From NCBI GenBank assembly GCA_964353875.1, contig CAYGXU010000138.1, positions 1 to 7,626 of the forward strand: 7,626 bases of DNA. Reading direction: 5' to 3'. This DNA comes from MGNI01 sp964353875 (lineage in GTDB: Bacteria > Chloroflexota > Anaerolineae > Anaerolineales > E44-bin32). Made by a program: the position numbers and the translations under genes. Below, piece by piece: positions 5,793 through 7,626 of this stretch; within the stretch, counting starts at the first letter, position 1; the number at the start of each line of letters is the position of its first letter. The notes beneath the pieces were generated by a model, which was not told the DNA's origin, searched no databases, and saw nothing but the letters and a program-made list of their open reading frames with translations.

Positions 5793-5949
5793 ACCCAGAC
5801 ACCGAACCCTCACCATCCCCTTCGGCGACCTCAGCGACGCCCTCCTGGAATCCGAACGCCAGGAATGGATCACCCACTCCCTCACCCATAAACACGGGAA
5901 CTACATCCTCGAACAGTCCAAAATGAACCACGCTAACCATAATGAGTAA
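5731..5949 (+). CDS. Hypothetical protein (72 aa)
   Basis: Unrecognised. The part that looks coded is the C-terminal two thirds: HRTLTIPFGDLSDALLESER, then QEWITHSLTHKHGNYILEQ. It contains an acidic helix followed by a W/H-rich segment and has clean, C-ending codons. The start is uncertain. ATG 5731 is chosen; GTG 5692 is in frame and has GGAAG 6 nt upstream, but it would lengthen the overlap with the zinc-ribbon gene to 101 nt. The first 25 or so residues are low-complexity and shared in DNA with that gene. The stop overlaps the next gene's ATG by 8 nt (ATGAGTAA). Confidence 0.5.
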   Translation: MTASPAESGRNSQQPDLLPHEPRHRTLTIPFGDLSDALLESERQEWITHSLTHKHGNYILEQSKMNHANHNE

Positions 5950-6409
5950 ATCCACAATCATCCTGACGATCAAACTCAACTGCGAGCGAGACATCACCGA
6001 AAAACACCAGCACAATCTCTTGATGTACTCTCTGGCATTGGTGACGCATCGCCTGCGCGAAATTTACAAGAACGGCGGGCCTGAATCCGGCAACCTGCAT
6101 GATACCAGCGGGAAACCCTATGGCTCCTTCGTGATGTCAAAATCGGACGCTGGTGCCCATGAAAAATCTCAATCCTGTATTCGCTTCGCTTTCGCGCGCC
6201 GACACTTGACCCCAGCGAACTTGTTCCGCCGCCTGATAGCCTGCTGGAAAGGTAAACTCAAGGCAAAGCTCCGTGACTGGTGCTTCTCCGATTACAAATG
6301 GGTCACGCGCGCTCAGGTCCAACGTGGAATCTGTGCGGTACGATGGGAATACCGGGAATACCCACTTGTGCAGCGCGTCCTCGCAAGTCTCCAGGAGACA
6401 ATACGGTAA
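5942..6409 (+). CDS. Hypothetical protein, last gene of the rightward operon (155 aa)
   Basis: Unrecognised. ATG 5942 overlaps the previous stop by 8 nt. The N-terminal half (MSKSTIILTIKLNCERDI, then a helix ALVTHRLREIYKNGG, then TSGKPYGSFVM) reads like a small beta-alpha-beta phage protein. The C-terminal half is strongly basic and aromatic (RRLIACWKGKLKAKLRDW, about 95-112, then QVQRGICAVRWEYREYPLV) and may be a separate nucleic-acid-binding part. Five cysteines are present but no clear CxxC pair. Third positions are more mixed than in the preceding C-ending genes. It stops at 6409, 9 nt before the end of the convergent membrane-protein gene, with no terminator between them. Confidence 0.55.
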   Translation: MSKSTIILTIKLNCERDITEKHQHNLLMYSLALVTHRLREIYKNGGPESGNLHDTSGKPYGSFVMSKSDAGAHEKSQSCIRFAFARRHLTPANLFRRLIACWKGKLKAKLRDWCFSDYKWVTRAQVQRGICAVRWEYREYPLVQRVLASLQETIR

Positions 6410-6418
6410 TGATTGGCC

Positions 6419-6595
6419 CTACCCAGCCTGCTTCTCCACCGCCATCACCCAACACACCAGGAAAAACACTCCCCACATACAACTCAGACCCCCTAGCGTG
6501 TCATCAGGCAAAACCAGCCACAGCAATACCCCAACCCCAAAACAACCACCGGACGCATACAGAATCCCACGCTCCCGCCGCTTGAAAAAGTTCAC
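6419..6595 (-). CDS. Small two-helix membrane protein, GTG start (58 aa)
   Basis: The gene starts with GTG at 6595, whose last bases form the stop of the upstream minus-strand gene (GTGA), and ends with TAG at 6419-6421. The product begins with a basic, positive-inside segment (NFFKRRERG). A first hydrophobic helix follows (about 11-29, ending VGVLLWLVLP), then a short turn (DDTLGG), a second helix (about 37-52, MWGVFFLVCWV) and a short charged tail (EKQAG). Two hydrophobic helices in 58 residues suggest a hairpin in the cytoplasmic membrane with both ends inside. Candidates such as holin, superinfection exclusion or membrane anchor are only guesses. The plus-strand frame over the same DNA (ATG 6409) encodes a Pro/Thr/Ser-rich sequence, the usual shadow of a hydrophobic antisense gene. 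Confidence 0.65.
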   Translation of the reverse strand: MNFFKRRERGILYASGGCFGVGVLLWLVLPDDTLGGLSCMWGVFFLVCWVMAVEKQAG

Positions 6596-6993
6596 GGCGC
6601 CACCCCCTTCGCCCGCTCCTTAGCCCGATATTCCGCCTGCTTCACCCGCTGATACTCCCGCCGGTCTTCCTCGTTCCTGATCGAACGGTAGTAGTCCCCG
6701 TTCACCACCCGATACAAATACTCCGCCACCTTCACCAACCTCCTACCCTCTTCCGTCTGCGTCCGACTCTTCGCGTCCGGTGAACACAGCTTCGCCAATA
6801 CCCCCTCCACGACCTCCACCTTCTCCCCAATCAGAAACGCCACAATCTCAGGGTTAATCTGCACCGTCGTCCCCTGATGCTTCTTGCTCGGTACCATGTG
6901 CGAGATCACATAACCCCAGACCGCAAATACCGCACTCCCACTGCCGCGCATCGAACCCTCATACATCGAAGCAAAATGTTTGCCCCAAGACAT
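6592..6993 (-). CDS. Phage replisome-organiser-like protein (133 aa)
   Basis: Resembles small phage proteins with a predicted winged-helix N-terminal domain related to replication initiators. The recognisable signature is LCSPDAKSRTQTEEGRRL (69-86) followed by YRVVNGDYYR (94-103). This matches the pattern 'LxSPDxxSRTxxxEGRRLxxV ... NYxxYR' that I recall from such proteins. The N-terminal part (MSWGKHFASMYEGSMRGSGS, then VFAVWGYVISHM) matches their 'hFxSxxxGSMxGxG' opening. Then come VQINPEIVAFLIG, the likely recognition region, and a C-terminal basic helix (REYQRVKQAEYRAKERAKG). ATG 6993 has GAGGA 7 nt upstream (7001-7005 on the minus strand), a strong site. The family link is recalled, not computed; DNA binding is inferred. 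It is the first gene of a leftward pair downstream of the repeat-rich region 6994-7626. Confidence 0.7.
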   Translation of the reverse strand: MSWGKHFASMYEGSMRGSGSAVFAVWGYVISHMVPSKKHQGTTVQINPEIVAFLIGEKVEVVEGVLAKLCSPDAKSRTQTEEGRRLVKVAEYLYRVVNGDYYRSIRNEEDRREYQRVKQAEYRAKERAKGVAP

Positions 6994-7100
6994 AACTCAT
7001 TCCTCACTTTCTAGTTGTTGTTGTTGCTGCCGTTTTTTCACGCACTTTTGCGCAAGCTTTTTCTCGTCCACACCCAACCACTACCACACCCCAACTACAT

Positions 7101-7115
7101 TGTCAACTGTTTACA
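7101..7115. promoter_or_regulatory. Operator-like palindrome overlapping a minus-strand -35
   Basis: TGTCAACTGTTTACA is a 15-bp palindrome around a central base with one mismatched pair. On the minus strand it contains TTGACA (7101-7106), a consensus -35 element; the sequence 17 nt further (TAGTGG) is a poor -10. If this promoter drives the 6592-6993 gene, a repressor bound here would block it. Confidence 0.45.
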
Positions 7116-7128
7116 CTCAACCTTAGCA

Positions 7129-7141
7129 TCAACAATGTTGA
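7129..7141. promoter_or_regulatory. Perfect 13-bp palindrome
   Basis: TCAACAATGTTGA is perfectly symmetrical around its central A. It shares the half-site TCAAC with the palindrome at 7101-7115, and their centres are 27 bp apart. Two related dyads upstream of a leftward gene fit a phage operator pair. Confidence 0.45.
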
Positions 7142-7152
7142 CCCATTCAGAA

Positions 7153-7176
7153 GCAGAGGCAGAGGCAGAGGCAGAG
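7153..7176 (+). repeat. Tandem hexamer GCAGAG x4
   Basis: Four exact head-to-tail copies of GCAGAG, giving a purine-rich plus strand. It lies between the operator-like palindromes and the ACGTACT dyad. Simple repeats like this can arise by slippage. Confidence 0.8.
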
Positions 7177-7181
7177 AGACT

Positions 7182-7197
7182 ACGTACTCAAGTACGT
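7182..7197. promoter_or_regulatory. 16-bp dyad ACGTACT-CA-AGTACGT
   Basis: Two perfect 7-bp arms with a 2-bp centre. As RNA it would form a 6-bp stem with a four-base loop, but no proper T-run follows, so a protein-binding site is more likely than a terminator. Confidence 0.45.
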
Positions 7198-7256
7198 CTT
7201 TTGGCTCTTTATTGGGACCCACACCTGGAAGGGGTCCGGGGAAACCATGAAACGAT

Positions 7257-7282
7257 CCCACCACCCACCACCCACCAACCCC
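7257..7282 (-). repeat. CCCACCA x3 tandem repeat; minus-strand G-quadruplex motif
   Basis: Three exact copies of CCCACCA (7257-7277) followed by ACCCC. On the minus strand this gives four runs of three or more G separated by 4- to 5-nt loops, which meets the standard G-quadruplex pattern. It lies immediately before the 12-bp repeats. Confidence 0.6.
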
Positions 7283-7299
7283 TTCTTTCAAAACGTCAT

Positions 7300-7323
7300 C
7301 GTAAGAGTCATGCTAAGAGTCAT
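7300..7323 (+). repeat. 12-bp direct repeats (iteron-like)
   Basis: CGTAAGAGTCAT (7300-7311) is followed directly by GCTAAGAGTCAT (7312-7323), identical at 10 of 12 positions. The terminal GTCAT also occurs one period earlier (7295-7299), so the phase extends to three partial units. AT-rich DNA follows, as at many iteron origins; AGTCAT recurs at 7411. Confidence 0.5.
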
Positions 7324-7373
7324 TACTAGATTTAGACCCATCTTTTAATTCTGCTGCCAGGTCTTCAAATTAG

Positions 7374-7397
7374 CTCAATTGTTACCAGGGAATTGAG
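7374..7397. repeat. Inverted repeat CTCAATT / AATTGAG
   Basis: Perfect 7-bp arms (7374-7380 and 7391-7397) separated by 10 bp, in the AT-rich stretch after the 12-bp repeats. There is no T-run on either strand, so a terminator is unlikely. It may be a protein-binding site or part of an origin. Confidence 0.4.
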
Positions 7398-7435
7398 AAA
7401 AGCCGCATACAGTCATATACACGCGACCGGTAGTG

Positions 7436-7469
7436 CCCCGGACCCCCGGCCCCGGTTCTCCCTCTCCCC
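7436..7469 (-). repeat. Minus-strand G-quadruplex motif
   Basis: The plus strand has five runs of three to five C within 34 bases (7436-7439, 7443-7447, 7450-7453, 7460-7462, 7466-7469) with spacers of 2-6 nt. The minus strand therefore fits the G-quadruplex pattern. It marks the start of the GC-rich right end of the window. Confidence 0.5.
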
Positions 7470-7626
7470 ATCGGAGCGGCTTGTGTGGGCGTGTGGGGCG
7501 TAGGCTGGGCGATTTGCGAAACAACCGGGCGAAAACAGAGCCTTTCCGATCAGAGGCGATCCAGCCAAGCCCAAAGTCTGCCGGCCATCAAGGAGCCTGC
7601 CCCAAAGGTCGAACTTTCGGCGGCGG

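Larger units (their letters stand above)
6994..7626. other. Repeat-rich non-coding region; candidate control region or origin
   Basis: No convincing gene lies in these 633 bases. The open frames here (for example 7015-7329 plus, 7103-7291 minus) run through tandem repeats and palindromes and have poor composition. From left to right the region holds the leader of the leftward gene with four TTG triplets (7015-7026), operator-like palindromes (7101-7141), a hexamer repeat (7153-7176), a dyad (7182-7197), a GGACCC/GGGTCC stem (7215-7237), a G-quadruplex motif (7257-7282) and 12-bp iteron-like repeats (7300-7323). An AT-rich stretch (about 7320-7400) with a CTCAATT/AATTGAG dyad (7374-7397) follows, then GC-rich DNA with a second G-quadruplex motif (7436-7469). 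A frame from GTG 7485, with GGAG at 7473-7476, is open to the window end and may be a partial gene; evidence is weak. Confidence 0.5.

Noticed and set aside
5789..5926. Frame from ATG 5789 overlapping the 5556-5792 stop (ATGA)
   Set aside because: Despite the attractive overlap, the product is Ser/Pro/Thr/Asn-rich, while the alternative frame (5731-5949) gives a protein-like sequence with clean codons.
6409..6585. 58-codon plus frame beginning at the TAATG overlap after the last operon gene
   Set aside because: The Pro/Thr/Ser-rich product mirrors hydrophobic codons on the other strand, where a GTGA-coupled membrane protein is the better reading.
7039..7073. Possible terminator with T-runs around a GCGCA-type hairpin
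   Set aside because: The stem is only four to five pairs with wobble, and the T-run is separated from it by AAGC; too weak to call.
7300..7323. CRISPR array
   Set aside because: Only two full 12-bp units with no spacers between them; no cas gene is present.
7015..7329. 104-codon plus and 62-codon minus frames in the right intergenic region
   Set aside because: Both are made largely of tandem repeats (Glu/Ala from GCAGAG, Pro/Leu on the other strand), have no ribosome binding site and cross several palindromes.
7370..7400. tRNA fragment or attachment site (AGCTCAATTG resembles a D-arm)
   Set aside because: No acceptor, anticodon or T-arm can be folded around it, and no integrase gene is present in the window.

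Overview
The window looks like the replication and early-gene region of a tailed phage or prophage. It holds a phage-type replication initiator / helicase loader (508-1299), a full-length DnaB-family replicative helicase (1991-3418), a second small phage 'replisome organiser'-type protein on the other strand (6592-6993), and a dense run of tiny overlapping genes between them. No integrase, repressor, capsid or tail gene is recognisable, so lifestyle is open. The host cannot be fixed from the sequence: Shine-Dalgarno sites of the GGAG/GAGGA type show that it is bacterial, and the moderately high GC content and C-ending codons suggest a host of that composition.

Layout: a small leftward gene (3-209) is separated from the rightward operon by a 298-bp divergent regulatory region carrying two near-identical 23-bp repeats and an 11-bp perfect inverted repeat. 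The rightward operon runs from 508 to 6409 with almost no gaps: initiator, zinc-ribbon protein, two very basic small proteins, DnaB, three proteins of unknown function, a coiled-coil peptide, a 135-aa protein, two very small ORFs, two zinc-ribbon proteins and two more unknowns. Most junctions from 1506 onward are 4-nt (ATGA or GTGA) or 8-nt stop/start overlaps. Most internal starts lack a ribosome binding site, which points to translational coupling.

The operon ends 9 nt before a convergent leftward pair: the winged-helix-like 6592-6993 gene and, GTGA-coupled to it, a two-helix membrane peptide at 6419-6595 that starts with GTG and is easily missed. Upstream of this pair, 6994-7626 has no convincing gene. 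It carries two operator-like palindromes, a hexamer tandem repeat, a 16-bp dyad, two minus-strand G-quadruplex motifs, a 12-bp iteron-like repeat next to an AT-rich stretch, and then an abrupt shift to GC-rich DNA at about 7425. This is the best candidate in the window for a replication origin or control region.

The initiator and DnaB probably cooperate in loading the helicase at the phage origin. The small zinc-ribbon and basic proteins are plausible accessory DNA-, RNA- or host-binding factors, but the sequence does not show what they do.
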